64,000 nucleotides of DNA from Ctena decussata (GCA_963989385.1 OZ022502.1:3440501-3504500), one strand, 5' to 3'. Counted from the first letter of the stretch, positions 34,630 through 46,689 are shown. The notes: generated by a model from the sequence alone, not told the origin. Translations and numbers: made by a program.

Positions 34630-36280
34630 CTTGTTGACCACCTGTTATTTTCTTTCTTTTTTAAAAAGAGAAGTAAAAATCCCCATAAATTGTACAAAAA
34701 AAACAAACATTTTTTTTTCCAGAGGAAATGAAATCAAGAACTTTCCTGATTCTTATTTCTGACATTCTATGCAAAATATTAAAAAATAAAGGATATCGAA
34801 ATATAGACTACCACATGGATGATTTTATCCACCATATACAATTGTTTTCACGCACGAGCGAGTGTGGCTCAGTTGTAAACAACAGCTTAAAAAGAATGTG
34901 TATTGACAACACCAATGGAAACAGGCGCACTTTACCTGCTAAAAATACGATCGTGCTCGTTCTGTACATATATAGATAGTCTTTTAGTCAAACATGTTAA
35001 ATAAACTGTGATATAGCCTGATCCTTCCGTTAAAGGCTTTCCGTTGGCTTATTTTCGATTTGCTTCGAAAGCGGAGATCATCGACATGCCTGAGCACCGC
35101 TAGCAGCACGCAAAAAGGATAATCACACCATCAAAAGAAGTAGTTCGGTGAAATTAATGAAAAATAATACTGGTGCATATATTAATATTTATAACATCTT
35201 AAACCTTCTTCGTTTTATCTACTTAGATCAAATATGCAAGTTTCGTGGGAAACTTCTGGAAAAATGCACAATCTTTCTGCACCAAGAAAGAGGCAGCGGA
35301 TAAATACATTGGTGATAATGCTCGTGCCTGCTCGTGTTTTGGGAATTTCGACAAGACGAAGTTTACACAGATGCCGACACCCGTTTTTATTTTACACAGT
35401 GTGCGAAATCGAAGGGACAGTAAATGCATCGAATAAAGTAAGACGTAAGATATATAAATGTTCTATATCCTGGGGCCTGCATCTGGCGCAATAAAGATTT
35501 CAAACACCGTCATCTAAACGTTTATTTTCATTGTTTACATTTTAAGGACAACACCAATATGGCCGCGCTGTGTTTTGAGCAGTCAATGTTGAATGTTATT
35601 TGATATTTCATTACTAGAGAAGTAATTAAAAAATGTAGGACTCGTTGGCACTAATACAGACAATGGACAAAATAGTAGAGACAAATTTGTCTACGGCAAT
35701 GAGTCTTAAATAATCAAACGACTGCGTGCACGCCGTTTTCCAAACTGGATCTTTTCAAAGCTAGCACTTGGTATGGTGTCACAGCCTCATGTTTTGCCAA
35801 AAGAGAACATTCAGTATCAAGGTTATTTTGGCATATATGTTATATAAAATAACGATGTGAAGGGCAGCATCTCACTCCCTTACCCCACCCACTCGAATAT
35901 CTCGTGAGTGTCTGATGGCTAGGCCTTAAAGCAGCTCTCTTTACACGCAACTAATTTGCGCTCTCTCTCCCGGAGTGTAAATACCAGTACTGGTCCTACT
36001 CCGAAGAAGATACAGATAATTCAATTACTGAGTGGAGCGCAGAAATGCGTCTTGAAATCACCCTGTATTCAGCAGTGAATGGTGCTACATGATATGTCGT
36101 ATTTTGAATGGATTGGGGTGTTTGATTACCCCAGAATTTGCACCTGGCTGGAGCCCTGATGATTGGATAGTTAAACCAGTATACAACCAGTTGCATGCGT
36201 TGCAATAAATACTACTAGATTATTAATACATCAACCTGAATAATAATATTAGATTATTAATACATCGACCTTTTTTTTTT
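34630..36280. other. No gene seen
   Basis: AT-rich; short frames on the plus strand (34547-34979, 35234-35494) lack recognisable motifs or paired splice sites. Confidence 0.35.
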
Positions 36281-36283
36281 TTT

Positions 36284-36342
36284 TAGGGTGACCCTAACAA
36301 GGGTGGAACTCCTTAGTAGACTACAAGTTACAAGTTACAAGG
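36284..36342 (+). repeat. Short retroelement 3' end with ACAAGTT tail
   Basis: 'gtgaccctaacaagggtgga' followed by 'actacaagttacaagttacaagg'. The repeat tail resembles the AAGTAAC tail of the insert at 41191-41459, suggesting related non-LTR 3' ends. Confidence 0.35.
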
Positions 36343-36420
36343 TGCATTTTCGATCAACTCAACTGTATACCCCACCCACATTTTGTGTTTGATAAACCCT
36401 AACAAAGAACCTGCATTTAA

Positions 36421-38128
36421 GGTGAGGTGGGAGTAATTGACAAAACACATGATTTTATTCATACTTCCTTATATTGTACATTTTCAGTCCCTCTTTCAGA
36501 AAATGTATTAATAAAGGGGGGTCGCCGATGTCGTTTTTAAGATATCTGAGCTCGAAAACGTCAAATTTTCCACTTTTTCGACCCGACGTTATAATGGCGT
36601 TCTATGGAAAATGCACATTTTTGCTCGTACCTCTTGGATAAAAACCTTCATTCTGAGAAAACAAAACACATTTTTTTCTTCAAAAACTAACACAGTATGA
36701 CCCAATGATAGAAGTTCACATTAAAGCAATAAAAATAGTAGGTCGCCGACTTAACTTTCGAGTTAAAATGCATTAAATGCCCAGCCTGCCGTCTCTTTAG
36801 ACTGAAATGTTGACGTTGCGCATGGTGACGTTAACGTTACTTAACTTTTCGCGCCACATATCAACTATCGCTTTTTGTAGTCTACCGGCAAAATTTGTCT
36901 GGAACTTTCATCACTCATGATTGTCATTGTCTGGAAAGTGCAGGATGAAGGCAGATGTAATACGTTTCCCTAAATCTCTGAATAATTCGTCTTAACTAAG
37001 TATTTTCAATTAAAAAAATCGAAAGCAATGCCATTATGCCCTCCCATACAGTTGACGGGCACCCGAGACAGTTGACGGGCACCCGAGTTGGGGCGGGCTT
37101 CCACGTGTTATGACATTTGAACAATTCCCTTGTCCACTTGGCTTTTGTACAGTGTAAGCGAGTCAAGATTTCCAGTTCCTGACCCGATCCAAGAAAGGGC
37201 CTATAATATTCTGCATGGTTACCTAGCGGTCCAACGACTGGACTTCGTCGACTCTCTCTCTCTCTCTCTCTCTCTCTGTAAAAATGAAAGGCAGCTTTGA
37301 TTCACTTTAGCGTCCAGGAGATACTTTGATATACACTTGAAACAGAAATAAGAAATGAAAAACAGAAAAGAGAAAAAAAGGCAAGGAAAAAGAAACGCCA
37401 CATTGTTTTTAACTTATTGACCGAACAGATGTTGAATTATCGCATCAACGTCCATTGAAGATTCTGACAACATTGCGTCGACGTTGATAAGGCTGCCTGG
37501 CGGTGTTCAAATGCTAGGGACAGTCTAAGATTGTTTGATATAACTGAAATTTGGCATATCTTTTGCTGATTAGTATTTAAAGTGCGGGTGGTATGATAAC
37601 GACTGTCTATGGCTGCTACCATGTTAACTGCTAAGTACGTGGTGGAAGTGTAGACAGTGATCTGACTATTCATTGTACGATTCTGGATTCAATTTCACGA
37701 GGCTTTGTTATTGCAACTCAATAGCTGCGCACTCCATCTAACAAACTAATGAGGAACTGTCAGAGAACAGCTTTCTCCCCACGGAAAACTAGATATAGTT
37801 TTTCAGTTTCTTCTCTACGGCACTTTCTAACTCAAAAATGCGAACTCCGTCTCATAAACTGTTAAGAAACTGTCAAATATCCCACAAGTAGTCTTCCGCA
37901 AGGAAAACTAACTATCTTTTTCAGTTTCTCCTCTACGGCACTTTCTACTTCCTTTAAATTTCGCCCAGCGCTCAGCCTCCTTGCATTTTGTGAGCAGACC
38001 ATGAAGTGACCACAGACGCGGCTAACGTTGACGCCATCTTGTTTTTATCAAATGGAACGTTCGACGTCATTACGTAACGAAGTGACGGAAACTGCCGCAC
38101 GGCGGCGCTGAATTACTCCCACCTCACC
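36421..38128. mobile_element. 1.7-kb TTAA-flanked non-autonomous transposon
   Basis: Perfect terminal inverted repeats GGTGAGGTGGGAGTAATT, flanked by TTAA on both sides (36417-36420 and 38129-38132). TTAA targets are used by piggyBac- and Kolobok-type transposases. No coding seen. Contains a CT-repeat (37252-37279) and a diverged internal duplication around 'tttttcagtttcttctctacggcactttc' (37798-37835, 37917-37950). A truncated inverted relative is at 60340-61545. Confidence 0.8.
37252..37279. repeat. (CT)n microsatellite
   Basis: About 14 CT dinucleotides inside the TTAA element; the relative at 60340-61545 has a short GA run at the matching place. Confidence 0.85.
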
Positions 38129-38132
38129 TTAA

Positions 38133-38828
38133 TAAAGATTATTGCATAAAAAGCAGTGCCGAGAGGTATTAACAGCCGTGCATCAACAGGCGAAAAGCCG
38201 TGTTTCAACAATGGTTTTCACGCGCTGTTGAAACACGATGACAGAACTTTCGTTATGCTTGTGCCGGGCCACTAAAAACCGCCATGCACCTTTGTCTCTA
38301 CCGTTTCGGTCGAATTACAAAAATTGGTGGTGCGCCTCTTCCCTTTCGGTTAATTAACAATATAATTGGTCGCGTGCTACCTATGTATTCTTGTGACGTC
38401 ATCATACTTTGTACTCTTATTACGTCATAAAGTACTGATACGGATTTCAAAGCCATGGTGTCTTCATTTGCACGATGCCAAATGGAGAGTAAATAAGTGT
38501 TAAAGAAAACATGCATCCTAAGCGTTCAGCAATCAAGAACTGCAGGACATGGGCCAGGCATGTTCTGTTCATGGAAATTTTGGCTTTGATCAAGGTATCT
38601 GCTTTTTGTTGATGAATTTGCAACGACCATCTTGGACTCTTTCCATAAATATACTGAGGTTGAATAGGATGATGGCAGCCATTTTGAACAGCTTGATGCT
38701 CTCGGGCCAGGAAGACGGATATTGAAAAAACAGATGCACCGGCGCGTTGGCTGTGAAACGGTGACAAAATATAGTGCCGTATTTTCGCAAATCTTAACGA
38801 ATATTTCGTTGAATTTATGCAATAACAG
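38133..38828. other. No gene seen
   Basis: Unassigned. Hairpin-forming 'gtgtttcaaca...tgttgaaacac' at about 38200-38236. CRE-type TGACGTCA at 38394-38401. Confidence 0.3.
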
Positions 38829-38969
38829 CGATCAAACATTTTTTTTCCAATGCATTAACGTTTGTCAGGTCCCTTGGGAGATGTTGAAAACCTCGGCCTT
38901 CGGCCTCGGTTGTCAACATCTCCCTCGGGACCTGGCAAACGTTAATGCATGAAAATCCATGTTTGATCC
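38829..38969. mobile_element. 141-bp snapback element
   Basis: Outer words 'gatcaaacat' / 'atgtttgatc' and inner arms 'ATGCATTAACGTTTG' / 'CAAACGTTAATGCAT', continuing through 'GGGAGATGTTGA' / 'TCAACATCTCCC' to a CGGCCTTCGGCC centre. The entire unit folds back on itself. Confidence 0.7.
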
Positions 38970-39285
38970 CTATATTGCTGCATTCATACAGATTGTTTCG
39001 GAACGTCAGCCGAGAAGGCGCCAAAAACCATTGTTCTATCGTATTCCCTAGATTAAAAAACTTACCGCGCGATTCACGACCAGCGTCACAGCTGGTACAC
39101 ACTAATCGCCGGGAAGGCCGGGAAGAAAAAGCCGGGAAGCTGGGGGGGTAGTTGTCTTTCGGATTCAATATCTATCTTTTTATATAAGCTATCTAAACAA
39201 ATTAGGTATCATTTTAAAGAATAGACTCTAATTTAAATATTGTATATAAAATAAATAGATTTTTTTTTAGTTTTTGATGACATTC

Positions 39286-40422
39286 AGAGCCGGATCTAGA
39301 CCCAGAGGTGTTGGGGGGGGGCACAGATAAGGCGAGGGGTCAAGGGAGGCTGCCTAGGCCCCTTGTGGGTCCAGGGCAAAGCCCTGGTAGGGGGCGCAGG
39401 GGGGCGAAGCCCCCCGCCGGAAAATGATTTTCAGTATTTGTGGATGTCTTTGGAGGGCTCTGATGAACATTATTTTGTGAAATTTATATTCTGTTATTGC
39501 ACCTTTAGATATTTGTCATAAACATCAATATTGTAACACTTGGTACCAGGATATACAAGTCCACTGATCAATTTTGGCCCTTAGTACATGTATATGAAGA
39601 AGTAGCTTCTCTCTATTAAGGGTCCAAACATAAAGTCATTTTGCCACCCCAACCCCCCAAACTCTCACTTGGCCATTCTTTGCTGCTTTTCTGTGTCTTG
39701 AAAAAATCTTAGGTAATATAGTGTGCCCGCCCCCACTCCTCACAATACACAATACTGTTGTGTGCCCCTCCCCCCCCCCCCCCCCCACACACACTTCTGA
39801 ACAACCTCTAAAAACAGGGCACACACACATAATGTTGTGTGCCCCCGCCCCTCTCCCCTCCACTTCTGAACAACCTCTATAACAGGGCGCCTATCCCATC
39901 CTGTGACCCATCTTACAGGAATGAAAAGAAAAAAAAAGACAACAAAACAAACCAAGTTCGATTCGGACGTGATCACAGCACCATGCTTCATTTTGAGCGA
40001 ATGACAAGCAATTTCCAGATACAGCATGTTGTTATTAAGATTTCATTTTCATAGTTTGGCCAAACATCAAACGTGCCGACAAGGGCAAACCATGTTCCTT
40101 TCTTTTCAATCTTTTGATTGGTCAAATGGGCATTTACTCGTCCAATAAAATAAATCCTTGAAACTTCCATTGAGCGCAGCGGAGTGTTTCGATCGAATAT
40201 GCGACTCTTATCTACAAAATTGAGCAATTAGCGCGGTAGGTGTTAAAAGATTAAAGATGTCACTGCCGGGGGGCACATAACAGCAGACAGACACTAAGAT
40301 GCAACTTCTTAATTTGGGGCCCGCGAAAGGTCAATGCTGGAAAAAAAGCGACTTGCAGGCTAGCTGGGGGGGGGGGGGGGGGGGGCACGGGCCCGAGTGC
40401 CCCCCCCCTCTAAATCCGGGCT
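39286..40422. mobile_element. 1.14-kb hAT-like element in the 189-bp array
   Basis: Ends AGAGCCGGATCTAGA and CTAAATCCGGGCT with adjacent long G/C runs, as in many hAT elements (AGCCCGGATTTAG-type ends). Flanks TGACATTC (39278-39285) and TGACATTT (40423-40430) give an 8-bp duplication with one mismatch, and the array unit resumes correctly on each side. No transposase seen; the interior has 'aagcccc' palindromes and C runs. Confidence 0.65.
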
Positions 40423-41190
40423 TGACATTTTGGTACTTTAAAAATTCCGGGAAGACAGCCGGGAAGATCGGTGTAGTTGTCTTTGGGATTCAATATCTAT
40501 CTATTTACATAAGCTTTCCAAACAAATTAGGCATCATTTTAAAGAAGAGGCTCTAATCTAAATATTGTATATAAAATGAATAGATTTTTTTGAGTTTTCG
40601 ATAACTTTTTGGTACTTTAAAAATTCCGGGAAGAGCCGGGAAGGCAGCCAGGAAGATAGGGGTAGCTGTCTTTCGGATTCAATATCTATCTTTTTATATA
40701 AGCTTCCTAAACAAATTAGTCATCATTTAAAAAAAGAGGCTCTAATCTAAATATTGGATATAAAGTAAATAGATTTTGTTGAGTTTTTGATGACTTTTTG
40801 GTACTTTAAAAATTCCGGGAAGAGCGGGGAAGACAGCCGGGAAGATCGGGGTAGTTGTCTTTGGGATTCAATATCTATCTTTCTATATAAGCTTTCCAAA
40901 CAAATTAGGCATCATTTTAAAGAAGAGGCTCTAATCTAAATATTGAATATAAAATAGATAGATTTTGATGAGTTTTCGATGACTTTTTGGTTCTTTAAAA
41001 AATCCGGAAGAGCCGGGAAGGCAGCCGGGAAGATAGGGGTAGTTGTCTTTCGGATTCAATATCTCTATTTTTTATAAGCTTTCTAAACAAAAATATGCAT
41101 CGTTTTAAAAAGGAGGCTCTAATCTAAATATTGAATATAAAGTAAATAAATTTTGTTGAGTTTTTTATGCCTCTTTGGTACTTTAAAAAT

Positions 41191-41459
41191 AAGAAATTCT
41201 ACCTTCGTATTCGGCGCTGGATTTATCAAGTAACAGTAACAACGACTAGATTCAACATATACCATCAGGAACTTCTGAATTATATATACGCGGTCTACAG
41301 GCACATTACTACTATTACTACTACTATTATTTTTACCATCATCGTCATATTGTGTATCTAAAGTATGCCCTTGCCCTCCTGCAAGAGGATGAGGAAACGC
41401 CATCAGGCGTGTGGGACTAGATAGTCCGGATCTCCAAGACAAGTAACAAGTAACAAGTA
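41191..41459 (+). mobile_element. Short retroelement with AAGTAAC tail in the array
   Basis: Flanked by exact 11-bp duplications ACTTTAAAAAT (41180-41190 and 41460-41470). The 3' end is three AAGTAAC-type units. The variable-length duplication and repeat tail indicate insertion by a LINE-encoded machinery (a SINE or a 5'-truncated LINE end). Confidence 0.7.
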
Positions 41460-41607
41460 ACTTTAAAAATTCCGGGAAGAGCCGGGAAGATAGGGGTAGC
41501 CATCTCTCTCTACCTGCATAAGCTATCTAGGCAAATTAGGCATTATTTGAAAGAAGAGACTATTATCCAAAGTGGAATACAAAATAAAATAGTTATGTTG
41601 GCAGTAA

Positions 41608-42820
41608 GTAGATACCGGCATCATTCGCGCTTTTCGCTCGTGATATGATCTACTTTACAGCTTACCTCAATAATACGTTGAATTATTACTCACCAATTCA
41701 CAGCTACAGCTCATCTATTTCTTAAACAAATGAAGAGAATCGTTTCTTATTATTACAAGTGGTTGTGTCTATCTTTAGGGTCATTTTTCCTTTCTTTCTT
41801 CTTTTTTTTATTTTTGCGACCTGTCACGTTAGCCTATGGATAAAATTATTCGACCGTAACCCCAAAGTCACATGCACATTTACACGCCACGAAAATGAAC
41901 CCTGCAAAGTTTCAGAATGATTCTGAGAAGCGCAGCTAGGTGGCGAAACTCTTATTTTTTACTAATTGCCCTATACTTTCTACAGGATTCATAGATTGTC
42001 GATGCGAACAGGGAAAAATATCTGGCTGCGCATCCTCGGAAATTGGTCTTAGCACTAATGATAAATTGAAAGCATTCACTACGGACCAAGCTTTGCCGAT
42101 GTTTCTGTGAAAATACATGCCGGGCAGTGGCCGGGTCCAATATACAATGTTCGCATATGAGCTTGTTCGTCAGATATAAATGGGATATAATCTAGACCCA
42201 GAAAAAGGTTCGAATATTCTATGAGAAACAACAATGAATATGCTGCAGGGTTTCAGACCTTGTCTCTCAATACGTTGCCAGCATACGAGAAAACTTTGAA
42301 GGAGACAGTTTAATATCGACTGTATGTTTCAGAAAATAAGGACATTGCTGAAAATGAGTAGGGAATTACATTGCATTGCTATGAATCGAAAGGTATGAGC
42401 GTTATCAATATAGCCGTTTATGGCGCCAAATAGAAAGCGACGTCAACGCATAAAACCAATGACGTCAACGCGCTTATTTGAAAACCGCACGAAATAAAAG
42501 TGGTTTTCCTTCCATAACTCGAATATTTGGCCGATGACCTATATTTTTTTGCTTATTTGCACGGGGTACATCATCCCTTCACTATATCAAAAGTATGTAA
42601 AATTTTCAATTGTGGAACTTTTTACATTGAAGAAATTCCACGTTTTTACCAATAATGGGAAATGGCGGGAAATGAAAAACTGAAAATAACCTATATAATG
42701 AGGCATACGACGATGATACTTTTGATGTTCAAACAAAGAGACAAGATTGAGGAGTTAATTAATCTTTATTTCAAAACGATCGGTTATTTATTTTCTCGGA
42801 TAAGGTATTCGTAACAGACA
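41608..42820. other. No gene seen
   Basis: Interior of the putative foldback. Two GACGTCAACGC words near 42439 and 42471. Short minus-strand frames at 41936-42140 have no recognisable motif. Confidence 0.3.
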
Positions 42821-42904
42821 TAATGCAGCGCCATCTATATGCCTGTGTGAAGCATTTCTATGTATAGAAATGCTTCACACAGGCATATAGATGGCGCTGC
42901 ATTA
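42821..42904. repeat. Perfect 41-bp palindrome
   Basis: 42821-42861 and 42864-42904 are exact inverse copies separated by GT. Word 'gcgccatctatatgcctgtg' is in the left arm. Confidence 0.9.
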
Positions 42905-43034
42905 TCTCAAAAAGTATTACGGTGACCCTATTTTTTTATTTCATTTTCTCACTCAGCATATATTAGTCTACCACTGTATGAAGTTTCAACAAAAACTCAA
43001 TTGCAGTTTTTATAGGGTGATTTCCCTTTAATGG

Positions 43035-43470
43035 AAAATATAGCCTTATAGTCAAAGCTCCTCACATCTTTGACAAAAACGGCAATGTGGTGAAGCTGAA
43101 GTTGTTGATTTTTAACAAGTGGGCCTGGTTTTAAAATGTACCCTATTTCTTTAGGTAAATGCTCCCACGGGGCCTGTAATTTGTCTTATAAATGATATTC
43201 TTTGGACAAAATTTGGACAGACTAAATTAGTGATGTAAAGACAATCTTGTCGGAGTCTCGCCACTCTTTCATTCACAGGAACAAATAAGAAGGGGCATTC
43301 ATTGGAGTGAGAACATTTATTAGAAGAAATACAGTATATTGAAACTACCCAGGGACATAAATGTGTACTGTTTACCTCCATTTTTGCCCTGGACCAAACT
43401 TTTCAATAGGTTCATTAATTTTAGATATCTTATCATCTGCCACATTCTAATTTCAGGTTAATACCTTGGC
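43035..43470 (-). pseudogene. Protein-like fragments, unrecognised
   Basis: Read leftward on the minus strand, three protein-like blocks follow each other in different frames: DDKISKINEPIEKFGPGQK (about 43450-43390), a Cys-bearing block with NECPFLFVPVNERVARLRQD and CPNFVQRISFIRQITG (43380-43160), and APWEHLPKEIGYILKPGP with LHHIAVFVKDVRSFDYKAIF (43168-43040). A possible acceptor 'acaaattacag|GCC' precedes the last block. This could be a decayed gene or exons in shifted phase. I do not recognise the product. Confidence 0.3.
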
Positions 43471-43496
43471 TTATTTTTTTCTACAATGGTCTATTG

Positions 43497-43520
43497 CTTT
43501 TTTTTTTTTTTTTTTTTTTT
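43497..43520. repeat. Poly(T) run
   Basis: About 24 T; could be the tail of a minus-strand retroelement. Confidence 0.8.
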
Positions 43521-43702
43521 GGCTTCTGATCCACTAACGGACCCCATCACTTTACGGTTTACTTAAATTTCCACCTCGCTCTCCTTGATTATGTAGAACA
43601 CAAGAACAAACTCAGTCCATTACACTAAATGGGAATCGTTGCGGAATCTAAAAAATCTAAAAAGCTCATTACGTTGATGTACATGATAGTCTTGAAGGAC
43701 AG

Positions 43703-43723
43703 TGAGAGAGAGAGAGAGAGACA
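43703..43723. repeat. (GA)n microsatellite
   Basis: About nine GA units. Confidence 0.85.
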
Positions 43724-44610
43724 GAGCGTGCATGCGTGCGTGTATGTGTGGTTTTTCAAATTCCACTTATTTAAACTATTGTTCGCAATTTCCTAAACTC
43801 ATATAAGCCTAGCATCCATTTGTTTGCTTCTATCTTTCCTTCTTCCTTTGAGCGATGAACGCATCGTTAACATCAATCGAATGTACATTAAAGCAATGCA
43901 ATTAAGTGATTATGGATTTAACGACCCGTGAATGAGTAAAATCAGACCGATACTGATGTCCCTTTTCGTAAAATTATCGTCCAACATAAACTTAAATAAA
44001 TAAAAAAATAAATGAAATAAATAAAAATAAATAAATCAAAATGAATTTTTACTTCATGAGTTTATGAAGGGGTTCTGCTTTTAAGTATATGGAATAACAA
44101 TCCGTGAAATATTGGTCTATCTAATTTTCTGTGTCTCCTTACAAAAATTGTCTAGTTTAAACAAATGATTTTAACTGAAGTTTAAGATGCATTAATTCAA
44201 CATCTAAAATAGTTTTATTTACGTCACTTTCGACAGGACGACTCGGCATGCGTCTAAGAAATGAAATAAAAATAGCCATCAGAGGAGATGGCAAATCCCC
44301 CGACTGAAGACCCCCATGGGCCTTGGTAAAAAGGGTGCACTTCAAAACACATATTAGTAATATATTGTCGTTCTTTTATGCTTCTGATTGACATTAACTG
44401 TTAACAGATGCATGATTATCTAACACTCAGACTAAAACAGTATGCTTGACTGCTAAAAAGAGGTAATATCTCAAACAGCCACCATATACACAAATGTATA
44501 GCATACGATACATTCAACTTTCAAAATGTGTGAATAACTTCTAAAGTTCAAGCCCTACAAATCTAATTTTGAGCTCTCTAGTAAGTGAATTTGGACAAAG
44601 AATCCAAATC
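43724..44610. other. Mostly non-coding; possible terminal exon on minus strand
   Basis: Minus strand 44255-44157 could be a last coding exon: the acceptor 'tttttatttcatttcttag|ACG' has a strong pyrimidine tract and leads into MPSRPVESDVNKTILDVELM and a stop. There is no supporting homology. (AATAAA)n-like sequence lies at 43996-44038. Confidence 0.2.
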
Positions 44611-44612
44611 TG

Positions 44613-44618
<6 letters not shown>

Positions 44619-44643
<25 letters not shown>

Positions 44644-44660
44644 GGGGGGGGGGGGGGGGT
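44619..44660. repeat. Poly(T)-poly(G) run
   Basis: About 24 T followed by about 17 G. A similar T-then-G run is at 49123-49146, also just before a related tandem-core repeat. Confidence 0.85.
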
Positions 44661-44699
44661 GCGGGAGGGGTCACGGGAATGTGGAGGGGTAAGAGAGAG

Positions 44700-45826
44700 T
44701 TAGGAACACTGATAAGATATCACAGCATGATCATCAATATTCTAAAAGGTACACAGTTATTCAAATTCTGGAGCTGGCCAGGGTTATATAGTTATGGAGC
44801 AGAGACTCAAACAGCAGCTCAAACTACCAAAGGGAAATAATTCACTGAGTCTAAAAGCACGAGTTATCATTCAAGTATGAGACAAATTGTCATGACCTGT
44901 TCTGCATATCTGTGAAGAATCATGAAAATATTTCAAAAGGTATTCAAGCTATGGAGTGGAAACCTAAAATCATCAAAGGGAAATAACTCCAAAAGTAAGA
45001 AAGCAAGAGTTGTCATTCTTATTCGAGACACATCATCATGACCTGTTCTACATATCTGTGAAATATCATGAAAATATTCCAAAAGGTATTCATGTTATAG
45101 AGCGGACACGAAATCAGACCTAAAACCATCAAGGGGAAATAACTCAAAAAATAAGAAAGCAGGAGTTGTCATTCTTGTTCGCGACACATCCTCATGACCT
45201 GTTCTACATATCTGTGAAGTATCATGAAAATATTCCAAAAGGTATTCAAGTTATAGAGCGGACACGAAATCATACCTAAAATGATCAAGGGGAAATAACT
45301 CAAAAAGTAAGAAAGCAAGAGTTGTCATTGTTGTTCGCGACACACCGTCATGACCTGTTCTACATATCTGTGAAGTATCATGAGAATATTCCAAAGGGTA
45401 TTCTAGTTATAGAGCGGACACGAATCTGCCAAAAAATCACACCTAAAACTATCAAGGGGAAATAACTCAAAAAGTAAGAAAGCAAGAGTTGTCATTCTTG
45501 TTCGCGACACATCGTCATGACCTGTTGTACATTTCTGTGAAGTATCATGAAAATATTCCAAAGGGTATTCAAGTTACAGAGCGAACACGAATCTGCCAAA
45601 AAATCACCAAAGGGGAGATAATTCAAAAAGTACAATAACAAGAGTTACCATTCTTGTACGCGACACATCGTCATGACCTGTTCTACATAATTGTGAAGTA
45701 TCATTAAAATATTCCAAAGGGTATTCAAGATATAGAGCGGACAAGAAAGTGTTTACGGACGGACGGACGGACGGACGGACGCCAGGCTCATCGCTATATC
45801 CCCCGAACCTTTCGGTCGGGGGATAA
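44700..45826 (+). mobile_element. Pearl-like element (family C)
   Basis: About six units of roughly 170 bp with 'aaggggaaataactcaaaaa', 'gagttgtcattcttgttcgc' and 'catgacctgttctacatatc'. The 3' end is (ACGG)n at 45755-45781 and a hairpin TATCCCCCGAACC-tttc-GGTCGGGGGATA (45796-45824). No 5' end with the matching word was found, so it is probably 5' truncated at the T/G run. Confidence 0.7.
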
Positions 45827-46144
45827 AAATATGAGCAGCCTCATGATAAAACCAGTAAATTTTTGGCATGAGCGCCCAGCGAAAGCTCAAGCCAGCCCGC
45901 CCATTCTGATCGGAGTCTTCGCTGGGCGCTAAATGGGTAGCTAAGTAGCTAAGGGTCTAAGCTTTATTCATGCGGACAGCGAATACTCTGATCCGACTGT
46001 GTAATAATAATAATAAAAAATCTACAAAATCTAGTTCAGTTATATATATATTAATATAACTGGTGTGATTTTGTAATAAAGTTGCCTTTTTTGATATTCC
46101 ATTGACAAAATTTCAAACCCTACATAACAAATCAAAAGACTTAC

Positions 46145-46283
46145 TTTGAACGCACTGATATCCCACATTCCTTCATGAAGCTGTTCTACACGAGCACCAC
46201 TACAGAACCGAACACAGGATACAGAATGATTAATCCGTAAATACAGTTCGCCAACAAGCTTACGTTGAAATGGATGGACCAAG
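46145..46283 (-). CDS. Internal exon of an unrecognised gene, inside the foldback interior
   Basis: A 139-bp minus-strand exon with acceptor 'taatttaattgcag'-type |CTTGG at 46283 and donor TTCAAA|GTAAGT at 46145. Only one frame is open (entry phase 1, exit phase 0), giving VHPFQRKLVGELYLRINHSV followed by SCVRFCSGARVEQLHEGMWD and ISAFK. The other two frames have stops. Composition is protein-like, with Cys, Trp and charged residues. It cannot join directly to the 4191-4600 exon because that one must be entered with two bases of a codon already read. It may be a host exon, a captured exon, or part of the element's own gene. Product not recognised. Confidence 0.5.
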
Positions 46284-46689
46284 CTGCAATTAAATCTTAA
46301 TTAGGTGATAATCAAAGTAAGTACAAGCACACTGCAACCATGATTTTCGTTTTATATATATAAAAATGTCGAGAAAAAATAGATAAAGATAATAAATGAA
46401 TAAATAAATAAATCCCGACAAAATCCAAAACAAATTAAGGAGTTTAAGAACGGAATTAAAGGAGAATATTACTAAATCATCCGTATGTTTATTATTGATA
46501 TGTACTGTTATTCCTGCCTTTCCGGCTGCGCTACCTTAAATTCTCGAATTTTTTAGAGCAACATAAGGTCTTCATTTTTTCCAGAAAGCACTTGTCTTAT
46601 AATCGACATTTAGCTCAAAGACTGTTTTTAAAAGGGTGCAAAAATTATATCATTAAATATTGCAAAATAGGAGATTTTGGGTCCCACAA

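Larger units (their letters stand above)
39095..41607 (+). repeat. 189-bp tandem array, left arm
   Basis: Units contain 'ccgggaag' words, 'gtagttgtcttt.ggattc' and 'ctctaatctaaatattg' (the latter at 40551, 40740, 40929, 41117; spacing 188-189 bp). About six units, interrupted at 39286-40422 and 41191-41459 by insertions. Confidence 0.85.

Noticed and set aside
38447..38839. Overlapping minus-strand frames of about 100-130 codons
   Set aside because: Three frames overlap in one stretch without recognisable motifs, and they run into a snapback element.
4191..46283. The two minus-strand exons as adjacent exons of one gene
   Set aside because: Phases do not fit for direct splicing (exit phase 0 against entry needing two bases); a link through missing exons cannot be tested here.
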